DNA of 64,000 bases from Parapedobacter sp037190485 (GCA_037190485.1 JBBCJB010000030.1:1-64000); one strand, 5' to 3'. Positions 23,433-32,396 are shown, counted from the first letter of the stretch. Numbers and translations are program-made. Notes: generated by a model from the sequence alone, not told the origin.

Positions 23433-23777
23433 ATGTTGGGCAGCGGGAAGACATACGGAATCGACATCAGCTTTGAGGAGCTCAGGCTGCCGTTATCCTA
23501 TGATGTGCTCGTCTTGGCGAGGAACGCCAGCCAGGGCAAGCAGGGCCTGCACAAATCGCTCGACCTGCTCGCCCCAGGCACCTTCCAGCTCGTGGATGCC
23601 GACATGGGCACCGACCGCATAGCGGCCGTGTTCGTGAACCGGAGCCTCCTGCACAAACTACCGGCGGAGCGGATCATCGGCTTGCTGCGATCGCATGTGT
23701 TCGATCACGTGGCCGAAGGCGATCTGCTACAGGTGCGCATGCGCGTTCGCATTTCATTGAGTAACCTAACCGGTTGA
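23433..23777 (+). CDS. small protein of unknown function between REC and histidine kinase
   Basis: 114 residues beginning MLGSGKTYGIDISFEELRLP; no signal peptide or membrane helix. It has an alternating beta pattern (YDVLVLARN, FQLVDADMG, LLQVRMRVRISLS). I do not recognise the family. The 13-bp gap after the receiver gene and the 20-bp gap before the kinase gene place it in one transcript, suggesting it is part of this signalling pathway. Confidence 0.6.
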   Translation: MLGSGKTYGIDISFEELRLPLSYDVLVLARNASQGKQGLHKSLDLLAPGTFQLVDADMGTDRIAAVFVNRSLLHKLPAERIIGLLRSHVFDHVAEGDLLQVRMRVRISLSNLTG

Positions 23778-23797
23778 CCGTATCAAGGATCCGAACG

Positions 23798-24829
23798 ATG
23801 AACATACGTACACTGATAACGACGCAATACCAGACGCTCGACGCCTTCGCCGGCACGGGCACCGCCAGGGAATTGCTGCGCGAGCAGGATGCGCTGGTCG
23901 TCCTGGAAGGCGGTGTGCCCATCGGCGTGCTGACGATCGCCGACCTGGCCATGCGTCCGTTTCAGGTGGTGATCGATTGCCTGGACAGCAAACCATCGGT
24001 AACCCGCACCGAACCGCTTACCAACACGCTGAACCTGATGAAATCCACCGGGCACAGCGTATTGCCGGTGGTGCACCAAGGTGGCTTCTATGGGTTGATC
24101 AAACAGGCCGATATCTTTGCGTTCCTGCACAGCAGCCACGAAAAACAGAAACTTTCGCTTTTGGCTGCCGCGCACGACCTGCGCAGCCCGATCGCCGCGA
24201 TCAGCATGCTGGGCACCATCCTCAGCGCCGATCCGTCGCTGAACAAGCACCAGCACCTGATCGACAAGCTGGGCGAAACCTGTGAATTCGCGCAGAGCCT
24301 CATCCAAGACATCCTCACCACCGAAGAATCGCAACACGATGCGCTTGCATTCCAAGTGGAAAACCTGGATGTCCTGGTGGACGAATGCGCGGCGTCCTTG
24401 TCAGACAAACTGGAAGACAAGCAACTCCTGCTATCCAAGCAACTGCACAGCAACAAAAGCATCCGGGCAGACCGCCCCAAACTGAAACGGGCCATAAACA
24501 ACATCCTCTGGAATAGCATCAAATACACGCGCCCCGGCGGGCTGATCAGCCTTTCCACCAAAGAAGTGGCCGGCAACCGGGTGTTGCTCGTGGTGAAGGA
24601 TACGGGGATCGGGATCCCGGAAAACCTACGCGAAAAGATATTCGATAAATTCACGAACGCGAAACGGCCGGGTACATCCGGAGAACCCACGACCGGGCTC
24701 GGGCTGTACCTCACCAAAACGATCATCGAATCCCATGGGGGGACGATCGACATGGAAAGCGACGGGAAGACGGGGACGAGTTTCAAGGTATCGCTCCCGA
24801 CCGAGTACGATCCGGCAGGGCCGCAATAA
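23798..24829 (+). CDS. CBS-domain histidine kinase
   Basis: 343 residues from ATG 23798. Two CBS motifs (residues about 8-115; LVVLEGGVPIGVLTIADLAM, HSVLPVVHQGGFYGLIKQAD) replace a membrane sensor, so it is cytosolic and may sense an adenine nucleotide. HisKA: LAAAHDLRSPIAAISMLG with the phospho-His. HATPase: NILWNSIKYT, DTGIGIPENLREKIFDKF, GLGLYLTKTIIESHGG. It probably phosphorylates the REC protein two genes upstream. Confidence 0.88.
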   Translation: MNIRTLITTQYQTLDAFAGTGTARELLREQDALVVLEGGVPIGVLTIADLAMRPFQVVIDCLDSKPSVTRTEPLTNTLNLMKSTGHSVLPVVHQGGFYGLIKQADIFAFLHSSHEKQKLSLLAAAHDLRSPIAAISMLGTILSADPSLNKHQHLIDKLGETCEFAQSLIQDILTTEESQHDALAFQVENLDVLVDECAASLSDKLEDKQLLLSKQLHSNKSIRADRPKLKRAINNILWNSIKYTRPGGLISLSTKEVAGNRVLLVVKDTGIGIPENLREKIFDKFTNAKRPGTSGEPTTGLGLYLTKTIIESHGGTIDMESDGKTGTSFKVSLPTEYDPAGPQ

Positions 24830-25033
24830 CACGGAGTAGCGATGTGCGGGACGTTACCTGCCCCGCACACCCACAGATAGAAGCGACGATTGCCACCACT
24901 TGGGGCCCTCCCAATAAGCCCCAGGACATGTTCATGCTAACCAAAAAGAACGACTGGGATGATGCACGCAAGGTAGGGAGCCGATGCAACGCCGACAATA
25001 CCCATTTTGGTGTAATTATCCCCTCGTGCCGCG

Positions 25034-25663
25034 TCAACCCCAGCCGTCGGCGAACCCGTGCTTGTCCAGCAGTTCCTGCGGGACGCCTTCCCATACGCCG
25101 GGCCGGTTGCCCACGTACCCGATGTCCTTGACGCCCATCTCGCTGGTGAAGAACCCCGATGCGGTGAGGTTGCGCATCAGGCTGAAGAAGGCCACGCCCT
25201 GTGCCAGTTCCGGCGTGGCCTTGGCCGGGTAGGCGATGTCATCCACCAGTTGCAGCTGCTGCTCCTGGGTGCAGGCCACGAACGGGCCGCCATGGCGCCG
25301 CTGGCTCTGCAGGTCGAGCCATTTCAGCCCGCCGCGCATCGGCGTCTGGTACGCCGGGATGTCCTTGGCCATGAACTCGATGAACGCCGGTACGCCCGCG
25401 TCCGTGGCGCTGCCCGACACCCCGTCGGCCGGGATGATGATGTCGGCCAGCACGCCTATCGTGGCCGTTTCATGCGCGGTGAAGAACCGCTCGGCCGCCA
25501 GCCGCTGGTTGCGGCCGTGTTCGATGTCCGTGACGCCGGGAAGCTGGTCCGGCCCGGACGCCACGTCCCGGGTTGCCTTGTTCGATGGCTTGCAGCCGTC
25601 CAGCAGCAGCGTGCCGCCCGCCGCCGCCAGGCCGAGGGCTTTCAGTGAGTCTCTCCTATTCAT
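25034..25663 (-). CDS. gluconate 2-dehydrogenase subunit 3-family protein
   Basis: 209 residues. The N terminus MNRRDSLKALGLAAAGGTLL has a twin-arginine start and then a lipobox-like LLLDGC. The conserved part (LADIIIPADGVSGSATDAGV, PAFIEFMAKDIPAYQ) is the gluconate_2-dh3 family, the small subunit that escorts GMC dehydrogenases through the Tat route. It follows its GMC partner with a 13-bp gap on the same strand. Confidence 0.9.
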   Translation of the reverse strand: MNRRDSLKALGLAAAGGTLLLDGCKPSNKATRDVASGPDQLPGVTDIEHGRNQRLAAERFFTAHETATIGVLADIIIPADGVSGSATDAGVPAFIEFMAKDIPAYQTPMRGGLKWLDLQSQRRHGGPFVACTQEQQLQLVDDIAYPAKATPELAQGVAFFSLMRNLTASGFFTSEMGVKDIGYVGNRPGVWEGVPQELLDKHGFADGWG

Positions 25664-25676
25664 TGCAGGTCGTCTT

Positions 25677-27413
25677 TCAGATGTTCAACTTGTTGCGTTC
25701 TTGCAGGATGTATTCCGAGGTCCGCATCGACAGGGCCAGGATGGTCCACGTGAGGTTCTTGTCGCCCTGCTGCACGAACGGGCCGGCGTCGACCACGAAC
25801 ACGTTGCGGCAGTCGTGTGCCTGCCCCCACCGGTTCAAGACCGATTTCTTCCGGTCGTCGCCCATGCGCGTGGTCCCCCCCTCGTGGATGATCTTGCCGG
25901 GGGCCTCCAGCCCATACGAGGTCTCCGGGCCCGGCGCGGCCGAGGACACGATGGCGCCCATCTCATGCAGGATCTCCTGGAAGGTCTCCTGCATGTGCTT
26001 GGCCTGCAGCACCTCCTCGTCGGCCCACCGGTAATGGAACCGCAGCACCGGGATGCCGTACCTGTCCACCCGGGCGGGATCGATCTCGCAATAGTTGTCG
26101 TATCGGGCCAAGGCCGTGCCCCGGCCCGCCATGCCCACGCTGGCACCGTAGAACCGCCGGTAGTCCTCCTTCAAGGACGCGCCGTAACCGCCCCGCTCCC
26201 GCTGCGCGCCGTCCCCCGGCGGCGCCAGGTGGTTCACACCGGGCACCCAGTCCATGAACCCGTAAGAGGGCATGCGCAGGCCGCCCCCGTACTCGATGTG
26301 GTACCCGCGCGGGAAGCCGAGCCTGGCGTTGTCGAGCCACCAGGGCGAATAGATGTGCACGCTGCCCACACCGTCCTCGTTGTAACGCGGCCGGTCCAGC
26401 AGCTGCGGCAGGAACCCGCCCGCGCTGGCCCCCGTCGAATCGTGGAGGTAACGCCCCACCAGGCCGCTGCTGTTGCCCAGCCCCCCGGGGTGCGCGGCCG
26501 ACCTGGAGTTGAGCATCAGCCGCGCGCTCTCGCACGCGCTGGCGCCCAGCACCACCAGCCTGCCCCGAACCACGTGCTCTTCAAGCGTCTGCGTGTGCAC
26601 GTAGGAAACGCCCGTGGCAAGCCCCTCGGCGTCCGTGAGCACCTCGCGCACCATCGCGTTGTCGACGACCGTCAGGTTGCCCGTCTGCATGGCGGGCATG
26701 ACCAGGCACGAGGACGACGAGAAATCGCCGTACACCTTGCAAGACCTGCCGCACTGCCCGCAGTAGAAGCACGTGCCGCGGCCCTCCACGCCCGGGAGCG
26801 CCTCGGTGAGCACCGAGCCGCGCCCGGCGATGACCGGAACGCCCGCCTTGCGCGCGCCGCGCTTGATGTACAGTTCGTTCAGCCTCGGCTTGGGCGGCTT
26901 CAGGAAGATCCCGTCGGGCTCGTTGCGGATGCCCTCGACCGTGCCGTAGATGCCGATCATCCGGTCGATCCGGTCATAGAACGGCTTCACCTCCTCGTAG
27001 GTGATGGGCCAGGCCTCGGTGACCCCGTCCACCGGCTTGAAATCGTCCGGGCCCATCCGCAGCGATATCCGGCCCCAGTGGTTGGTGCGACCGCCCAGCA
27101 TCCGCGCGCGGAACCACTCGAACTCCGTCCCGGCCGCACGCGTGTACGGCTCGCCATCCAGCTCCCAGCCCCCATAGGCGGCATCGAAGTCGCCGAACGG
27201 CCGTATCGTCGAAGCGCCGCGCCGCGGCGACTCCCACGGCCAGCGCATCTGCAGCGCGTCCTTGGCCGGGTCGAAGAACGGCCCCGCCTCCAACATCAGC
27301 ACCTTGAGCCCGGCATTGGCCAGCACGTAGCCCGCCATGCCACCCCCGGCACCCGACCCCACCACGACCGCGTCGTACACCGTGGGATCTTCCTTGATCT
27401 GATAGGAAATCAT
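25677..27413 (-). CDS. GMC-family FAD-dependent dehydrogenase (large subunit)
   Basis: 578 residues. FAD-binding motif VVGSGAGGGMAGYVLANAGL near the N terminus, then LMLEAGP, GGRTNHWGRISLR, and a Cys-containing segment CFYCGQCGRSCKVYG typical of the gluconate 2-dehydrogenase/sorbosone-type branch. The C-terminal catalytic part includes HEGGTTRMGDD and NVFVVDAGPFVQQGDKNLTW. It oxidises a sugar or sugar alcohol, probably in the periplasm with its Tat-exported small subunit. The large frame on the opposite strand is only a GC-driven shadow. Confidence 0.92.
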   Translation of the reverse strand: MISYQIKEDPTVYDAVVVGSGAGGGMAGYVLANAGLKVLMLEAGPFFDPAKDALQMRWPWESPRRGASTIRPFGDFDAAYGGWELDGEPYTRAAGTEFEWFRARMLGGRTNHWGRISLRMGPDDFKPVDGVTEAWPITYEEVKPFYDRIDRMIGIYGTVEGIRNEPDGIFLKPPKPRLNELYIKRGARKAGVPVIAGRGSVLTEALPGVEGRGTCFYCGQCGRSCKVYGDFSSSSCLVMPAMQTGNLTVVDNAMVREVLTDAEGLATGVSYVHTQTLEEHVVRGRLVVLGASACESARLMLNSRSAAHPGGLGNSSGLVGRYLHDSTGASAGGFLPQLLDRPRYNEDGVGSVHIYSPWWLDNARLGFPRGYHIEYGGGLRMPSYGFMDWVPGVNHLAPPGDGAQRERGGYGASLKEDYRRFYGASVGMAGRGTALARYDNYCEIDPARVDRYGIPVLRFHYRWADEEVLQAKHMQETFQEILHEMGAIVSSAAPGPETSYGLEAPGKIIHEGGTTRMGDDRKKSVLNRWGQAHDCRNVFVVDAGPFVQQGDKNLTWTILALSMRTSEYILQERNKLNI

Positions 27414-27447
27414 GCAATAGGATTTATCAATACGTTGTCTAGTCTGG

Positions 27448-27479
27448 CAAAGATACTATTTCTCGCCAACAATCGACAA
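27448..27479 (-). promoter_or_regulatory. promoter of the GMC dehydrogenase operon
   Basis: On the minus strand TTG (27477-27479), 21-bp spacer, TATCTTTG (27448-27455). The start codon lies about 28 nt beyond the predicted transcription start. Confidence 0.65.
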
Positions 27480-27510
27480 AGAATTGCTAAACCGTTTATT
27501 CCGCGCCCGA

Positions 27511-28086
27511 TCAGCGCGTCTTCAGGAACTCGGCCAGCTTGGACACGGCGATGGCCCGATGGCTGATGGCATTTTTTTCCGCAGCGGACAGCTGGGCAAA
27601 CGTGCGGTCGTGGCCTTGCGGCGTGAAGAGCGGGTCATAGCCGAAACCGCCGTTCCCGCGCCGCTCGAAACCGATGTGGCCAACCACGGTGCCTTCGAAC
27701 AGGTGTTCGGTATCGCCGTCGCGGAGCGAGATGACCGTGCGGAAACGCGCCCGCCGATCGGTGTTGTCGCCCAGGCGGTGCAGGAGCAGGTCGATATTCC
27801 GATCCATATCGCGTGTGCCCGAATAACGGGCCGAATACACCCCCGGCTCGTTGCCCAATGCCAAGACTTCCAGGCCGGAATCATCGGCGAAGCACGCCAA
27901 TCCATAACGTTCATGGATAAACGTACTTTTCTGCGTCGCGTTCGCCTCAAACGTATCGCCCGTTTCGGGGATGTCTTCCAGGCAACCGATGTCGGCCAAC
28001 GTCAGGATGCGGAACCCATTGCCCACGACGGCCTGTACTTCTTCCAATTTATGCGCATTGTTGGTTGCGAACACCAGTTCAATCAT
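27511..28086 (-). CDS. rdgB: XTP/dITP diphosphatase (RdgB/HAM1)
   Basis: 191 residues, the usual length. Motifs: LVFATNNAHKLEEVQAV, GDTFEANATQKSTF, CFADDSGLEVLALGNEPGVY, SARYSG, and the C-terminal FAQLSAAEKNAISHRAIAV. It removes non-canonical purine triphosphates from the nucleotide pool. The ATG overlaps the stop of the unknown upstream gene (ATGA). Confidence 0.95.
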   Translation of the reverse strand: MIELVFATNNAHKLEEVQAVVGNGFRILTLADIGCLEDIPETGDTFEANATQKSTFIHERYGLACFADDSGLEVLALGNEPGVYSARYSGTRDMDRNIDLLLHRLGDNTDRRARFRTVISLRDGDTEHLFEGTVVGHIGFERRGNGGFGYDPLFTPQGHDRTFAQLSAAEKNAISHRAIAVSKLAEFLKTR

Positions 28087-28652
28087 GTCAAGAGGGTTTT
28101 TATCGTGGTCCAGAACAGGCGCTTTTTGTCGGCATCGGTCAGGAACGTCTCGAACGCATGCGTATGGAACACCCGCACGCCCTGATGGTCCACCACTGAG
28201 CCGGTAGCGGGGCCTTCCAGCCCGGGCCAGGGCAACGAAACCCCCAGCGATACCACCACGCGCGGACCGAAATAGGAAAAAACATCGTCTTTCGACGGGA
28301 AAGGCTGCATTCCCGCCACGTTGAATACCGAAACGTCATCGGTTGCCAGCTTCAATGCCGTCAAGGTCTTGGTGAATGCGTCCAGCGCGGCGGCCGACAT
28401 CCATTCGTATTCGCGATCGTCCGTCAGGAACAGGTACCGCTGCCGATTGCCGCCGAAATAGCGGAACGAGGGCGCTTGGGGCGCGGCGATCGCCGCTTCC
28501 GGAACGGTGGGCCGTTCGACGGGTGCCGGAGCGGGAGCCGCCCTGGGCACCGACGGCCCGCCCACCACGGCGTCATCGCGCACGTCGAAGAGCGTCTCGG
28601 TCATCAGGTACCGCAACGCCAACGGATCGGCGGTATGGATCGCCGACCCCAT
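28083..28652 (-). CDS. conserved-looking protein of unknown function in the rdgB operon
   Basis: 189 residues from ATG 28652, which shares its A with the stop codon of the deoxyhypusine-synthase-like gene. N-terminal helix LALRYLMTETLFDV, a Pro/Ala-rich linker (VPRAAPAPAPVERPTVPEAA), then an alpha/beta domain (FRYFGGNRQRYLFLTDDREY, VVVSLGVSLPWPGLEG, FHTHAFETFLTDADKKRLFW). I cannot name the family. Start-stop overlaps on both sides show it is a true gene. The helix-linker-domain plan suggests an adapter that docks on a partner. Confidence 0.75.
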   Translation of the reverse strand: MGSAIHTADPLALRYLMTETLFDVRDDAVVGGPSVPRAAPAPAPVERPTVPEAAIAAPQAPSFRYFGGNRQRYLFLTDDREYEWMSAAALDAFTKTLTALKLATDDVSVFNVAGMQPFPSKDDVFSYFGPRVVVSLGVSLPWPGLEGPATGSVVDHQGVRVFHTHAFETFLTDADKKRLFWTTIKTLLT

Positions 28653-29632
28653 CACTGCCCCAGTATCCACGCGAAAACGAGCGGCGCCACGATGGTCGCA
28701 TCCGATTCGATGATGAACTTGGGCGTTTCGATGCCCAACTTGCCCCACGTGATCTTTTCGTTCGGCACCGCGCCCGAATACGAACCATAGGACGTCGTGG
28801 AGTCCGAGATCTGGCAGAAATAGCTCCAGAACGGGATGTTCTCCATCTCCATGTCCTGGTACAGCATGGGCACCACGCAAATGGGGAAATCACCGGCGAT
28901 GCCCCCGGCGATCTGGAAGAACCCCACGCCCTTGCCCTCCGAGTTCCTGACGTACCAATCGGCCAGCCAAGCCATGTATTCGATGCCGCTTTTCATCGTG
29001 GACGCCTTCAGTTCGCCCTTGATGACGTACGACGCAAAGATATTGCCCATGGTGCTGTCTTCCCAACCGGGCACCACGATCGGCAGGTTCTTTTCCGCCG
29101 CGGCCAGCATCCACGAATCCTTCGGATCGATCTCGTAATAGTGCTCCAGCACGCCGCTATTGAGCATCTTGTACATGTATTCGTGCGGGAAATAGCGTTC
29201 GCCCGCGCTGTCGGCATCCGTCCAGATCTTGTGGATGTGCTGCTGGAGGCGGCGGAACGCCTCCTCCTCGGGGATGCAGGTGTCGGTAACGCGGTTATAG
29301 TGGTTTTCCAGCAATTCCCATTCGTCTTGCGGACTGAGGTCGCGGTAGTTCGGCACACGCTTGTAGTGCGAGTGGGCCACCAGGTTCATGATGTCCTCCT
29401 CGAGGTTGGCCCCCGTACAGCTGATGATCGCCACCTTGTCCTGACGGATCATCTCGGCAAGCGAAATGCCCAACTCGGCGGTACTCATGGCGCCGGCCAG
29501 CGTGATCATCATCTTGCCGCCTTCCGCCAAATGCGCTTCGTAACCTTTCGCCGCATCCACCAAGGCGGCCGCATTGAAATGGAGGTAATTCCGTTCGATA
29601 AACTGGGAAATCGGGCCTTTTGCTTTGCTCAT
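28652..29632 (-). CDS. deoxyhypusine synthase-family protein
   Basis: 326 residues. Deoxyhypusine-synthase-like blocks: MMITLAGAMSTAELGISLAE, IISCTGANLEEDIMNLVAHS, GWEDSTMGNIFASYVIKG, GVGFFQIAGGIAGDFPICVV and NEKITWGKLG, where the Lys of WGKL aligns with the catalytic lysine of the eukaryotic enzyme. Bacteria have no eIF5A, so the bacterial members must act on another acceptor, for example another polyamine (homospermidine-type chemistry) or protein. First gene of an operon with the unknown protein and rdgB. Confidence 0.9.
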   Translation of the reverse strand: MSKAKGPISQFIERNYLHFNAAALVDAAKGYEAHLAEGGKMMITLAGAMSTAELGISLAEMIRQDKVAIISCTGANLEEDIMNLVAHSHYKRVPNYRDLSPQDEWELLENHYNRVTDTCIPEEEAFRRLQQHIHKIWTDADSAGERYFPHEYMYKMLNSGVLEHYYEIDPKDSWMLAAAEKNLPIVVPGWEDSTMGNIFASYVIKGELKASTMKSGIEYMAWLADWYVRNSEGKGVGFFQIAGGIAGDFPICVVPMLYQDMEMENIPFWSYFCQISDSTTSYGSYSGAVPNEKITWGKLGIETPKFIIESDATIVAPLVFAWILGQ

Positions 29633-29658
29633 CTTTTGCTGTTCATTGTTTTCACCCG

Positions 29659-29695
29659 CAAAGGTAGGGTTTTCGACACATTTTAACTAAGTTTG
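29659..29695. promoter_or_regulatory. divergent -7 elements (deoxyhypusine-synthase-like gene / fabG)
   Basis: TACCTTTG on the minus strand (29659-29666) serves the gene starting at 29632; TAAGTTTG on the plus strand (29688-29695) serves fabG at 29731. Both match TAnnTTTG; the -33 boxes are weak. Confidence 0.6.
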
Positions 29696-29730
29696 CGGCA
29701 AAACCTTTAGCGGATTAGAAAAAGCTGCAT

Positions 29731-30474
29731 ATGAAATTACTTAACGGAAAAACCGCGCTGGTGACCGGCGCGTCCAAGGGGATCGGCCGCACCATCGCCG
29801 AGAAATTCGCCGAACAGGGCGCGAACGTGGCATTCACGTACCTCTCGTCGGTCGAGAAAGGCGAAGCCCTCGAACAGGAATTGCAAGTGCATGGCACGAA
29901 AATAAAAGGATACCGTTCAGACGCCTCCAAATTCGGCGAAGCCGAGCAGCTCATCGACGCCGTCGTCGCCGACTTCGGCACCATCGATATCGTGGTCAAC
30001 AATGCGGGCATCACCAAAGACAACATCATCGTCCGGATGACCGAAGAGCAGTGGGACGATGTGATCAACGTGAACCTCAAGTCGGTATTCAACGTGACGA
30101 AAGCCGCCTCGAGGATCATGATGAAAAACAAGCGGGGCGTATTCATCAACATGAGCTCGGTGGTGGGCGTGCAGGGCAACGGCGGCCAGACCAACTACGC
30201 CGCGTCCAAAGCGGGGATCATCGGCTTCTCGAAGTCACTGGCCAAGGAACTCGGTTCTCGCAACATCCGCACCAACGTGATCGCACCGGGTTTCATCCGC
30301 ACCGAAATGACCGACGTACTGGATCCGGAAACGGTGAAGGGCTGGGAACAGGGCATTCCGCTGAAACGTGCGGGCGAAACCGAAGATGTGGCCAATGCGT
30401 GCCTGTTCCTCGCTTCCGACCTGGCTTCCTACATCAACGGGCAGGTGATCTCGGTGTGCGGCGGGATGCTTTAG
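29731..30474 (+). CDS. fabG: 3-oxoacyl-[acyl-carrier-protein] reductase
   Basis: 247 residues. SDR cofactor motif TGASKGIGRTIAEKFAEQGA, NNAGITKDNIIVRMTEEQWD, catalytic Ser and Tyr-x-x-x-Lys in NMSSVVGVQGNGGQTNYAAS-K, and the FabG-typical ending GQVISVCGGML. It reduces beta-ketoacyl-ACP in fatty-acid elongation. A LuxE-like gene follows after 8 bp. Confidence 0.92.
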   Translation: MKLLNGKTALVTGASKGIGRTIAEKFAEQGANVAFTYLSSVEKGEALEQELQVHGTKIKGYRSDASKFGEAEQLIDAVVADFGTIDIVVNNAGITKDNIIVRMTEEQWDDVINVNLKSVFNVTKAASRIMMKNKRGVFINMSSVVGVQGNGGQTNYAASKAGIIGFSKSLAKELGSRNIRTNVIAPGFIRTEMTDVLDPETVKGWEQGIPLKRAGETEDVANACLFLASDLASYINGQVISVCGGML

Positions 30475-30482
30475 CCTAACCG

Positions 30483-31463
30483 ATGGCCCGGGTAGACCGC
30501 ATATTTTCCATCGGTTCGACCGCCGAGTTTGACGGGCTGTCGCTGGAAATCTTTGCCTACCAAGCCCGCCATTGCGCGGTCTATGCCGAATACCTGGCCT
30601 TGCTCGGCATCGATCCGGGACGCATCGGCCGCACCGAAGACATCCCCTTCCTGCCCATCGAGTTTTTCAAGCACCACCGGGTGAGCACGGTGCCCGAAGA
30701 CGCCCAGGTCGTGTTCAGCAGTTCAGGCACCACGGGCACGGTGCAGAGCCATCACCACGTGGCCGATGTCGCCGTCTACGAGCGGAGTTTCCGCACCGCA
30801 TTCGAGCGGGTTTACGGAAAACCCGAGGACCTGGCCATCCTGGCGCTCCTGCCCGCCTATGCCGAGCGCACGGGTTCGTCGCTCATCTACATGGTCGATG
30901 ACCTTATCCGGCAAAGCGGGCACCCGCTCAGCGGCTATTTCCTGCATAACCATCGCGAACTGCACAGCGTGTTGTCGCAGCTCAAGGAATCCGGCACCGG
31001 CGCGATGCTGATCGGCGTGACGTTCGCGCTGCTCGATTTCGTCGAGCACCACCGGCTGGCGTTCCCGGACCTGATCGTCTTGGAAACGGGAGGCATGAAA
31101 GGCCGACGACGGGAGATGATCCGCGAGGAAGTGCACGGTCTGCTCCGTGCGGGTTTCGGCGTAGCCGCTATCCATTCGGAATACGGGATGACGGAACTGC
31201 TGTCGCAGGCCTACGCAACGGGCGACGGCCTGTTCCGCTGCCCGCCTTGGATGAAAGTAGCCATACGCGACACCGAAGACCCGTTTTCCACACTGCCCGT
31301 GGGCCGCACGGGCGCCATCAACGTCACGGACCTGGCGAACGTGCATTCCTGCTCGTTCATCGCTACGCAAGACCTGGGCCGGGTTCACGCCGACGGCGGC
31401 TTCGAAGTGCTGGGAAGATTCGACCAAAGCGACATCCGCGGCTGCAACCTGCTCGTGCAATAG
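30483..31463 (+). CDS. LuxE/acyl-protein synthetase-like adenylating enzyme
   Basis: 326 residues. FLPIEFFKHHRVST, the nucleotide-binding SSSGTTGTVQSHHHV and late motifs LETGGMKGRRREMIREEV, HSEYGMTELLSQAY and IATQDLGRVHADGGFEVLGR match the LuxE/phenylacetate-CoA-ligase-like group. LuxE activates fatty acids and passes the acyl group to a cysteine. Coupling to fabG suggests an acyl-activating role in lipid metabolism here; no luxC, luxD or luciferase genes are present. Confidence 0.82.
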   Translation: MARVDRIFSIGSTAEFDGLSLEIFAYQARHCAVYAEYLALLGIDPGRIGRTEDIPFLPIEFFKHHRVSTVPEDAQVVFSSSGTTGTVQSHHHVADVAVYERSFRTAFERVYGKPEDLAILALLPAYAERTGSSLIYMVDDLIRQSGHPLSGYFLHNHRELHSVLSQLKESGTGAMLIGVTFALLDFVEHHRLAFPDLIVLETGGMKGRRREMIREEVHGLLRAGFGVAAIHSEYGMTELLSQAYATGDGLFRCPPWMKVAIRDTEDPFSTLPVGRTGAINVTDLANVHSCSFIATQDLGRVHADGGFEVLGRFDQSDIRGCNLLVQ

Positions 31464-31470
31464 CGCGCCA

Positions 31471-32331
31471 TCACTGCAGGCTCGGGTCGCTGAAGGTATC
31501 GCCTTGCCGCATATCGCCCGTATCGTAGCCTTTCCTGAACCAATGGGCCCGTTGCGCCGCCGTGCCGTGCGTAAACGCCTCGGGCACCACCCGTCCCTGG
31601 GCTTGCTGCTGTATGCGGTCGTCGCCCACGGCCTCGGCCGCACGCATGCCCTCGAGGACATCGGCCAGCTCCAGGCGGATCTCGGATGCACGGTTGGCGT
31701 GATGCGCCCAGACGCCGGCGTAGAAATCCGCCTGCAGCTCGACCATCACGCTCACCTTGTTATATTCACGTTCGCTCAGCTCGGCGCGGAGCCTGTTGGT
31801 CTTTTCCATGGTTCCCAACAGGTTCTGCACATGATGGCCCACCTCATGGGCCACGACGTACGCCATCGCGAAATCGCCCGTCGCGCCGAACCGCTCATGC
31901 AATTCGTCATTGAAACTCAAATCGATATACACCTTCTGATCGGCGGGGCAATAGAACGGCCCATAGGCCGACGCGCCCATGCCGCAACCGTCCGTTGGCG
32001 TCTGATCGCGATAAAAAACCAAGGTACTCGGTTGGTAACGACCCGACATCGACGCAAAGACCGACGACCACACGTCTTCGGTGCTGGCGAACACCACCTC
32101 CACCAGTTCGGTCAGTTCCTGTTCTTCAGCGCTGATCTGTGCCGGCACCCCCGACTGCTGCACGCCCGTTCCCTGCAGCTGTTGCAGCAGCGCCTCCGGG
32201 TCGCCGCCCATCAGCAGCCCGATGATCAGTACGATGACGCCGCCTACGCCGCCAATGGCCAACTTGCCGCCCGAGGACATGCCCCGGCGATCCTCAACGT
32301 TGGTGCTCCTTCTTTTGCCTTTCCATTCCAT
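31471..32331 (-). CDS. neutral zinc metallopeptidase (YpfJ/KPN_00809 family)
   Basis: 286 residues from ATG 32331. A basic N terminus and a glycine-rich membrane helix (AIGGVGGVIVLIIGLLMGG) precede the catalytic region: TDGCGMGASAYGPFYCPADQ, VYIDLSFND, and the zinc motif YVVAHEVGHHVQNLLG; VELQADFYAGVWAHH supplies the third ligand. This is the usual YpfJ layout. Its start codon lies directly after the terminator of the upstream DUF3276 gene, so it needs its own promoter or readthrough. Confidence 0.9.
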   Translation of the reverse strand: MEWKGKRRSTNVEDRRGMSSGGKLAIGGVGGVIVLIIGLLMGGDPEALLQQLQGTGVQQSGVPAQISAEEQELTELVEVVFASTEDVWSSVFASMSGRYQPSTLVFYRDQTPTDGCGMGASAYGPFYCPADQKVYIDLSFNDELHERFGATGDFAMAYVVAHEVGHHVQNLLGTMEKTNRLRAELSEREYNKVSVMVELQADFYAGVWAHHANRASEIRLELADVLEGMRAAEAVGDDRIQQQAQGRVVPEAFTHGTAAQRAHWFRKGYDTGDMRQGDTFSDPSLQ

Positions 32332-32337
32332 GCCAGT

Positions 32338-32369
32338 AAAAAAAAAAGCCCTACAATCACGTAAGGCTT
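32338..32369 (-). terminator. terminator after the DUF3276 gene
   Basis: On the minus strand AAGCCTTAC / GTAGGGCTT (9 bp, one G-U), loop of 6, followed by about 10 T. It lies 28 bp after the stop at 32397 and 7 bp before the metallopeptidase start codon. Confidence 0.85.
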
Positions 32370-32396
32370 GGTATCTCGTGTATCGATTCGCGGCAA

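Noticed and set aside
25236..27566. 776-codon open frame on the plus strand opposite the GMC dehydrogenase
   Set aside because: It is antisense to a clear GMC gene in very GC-rich DNA; the product is Arg/His/Pro-rich with no domain.
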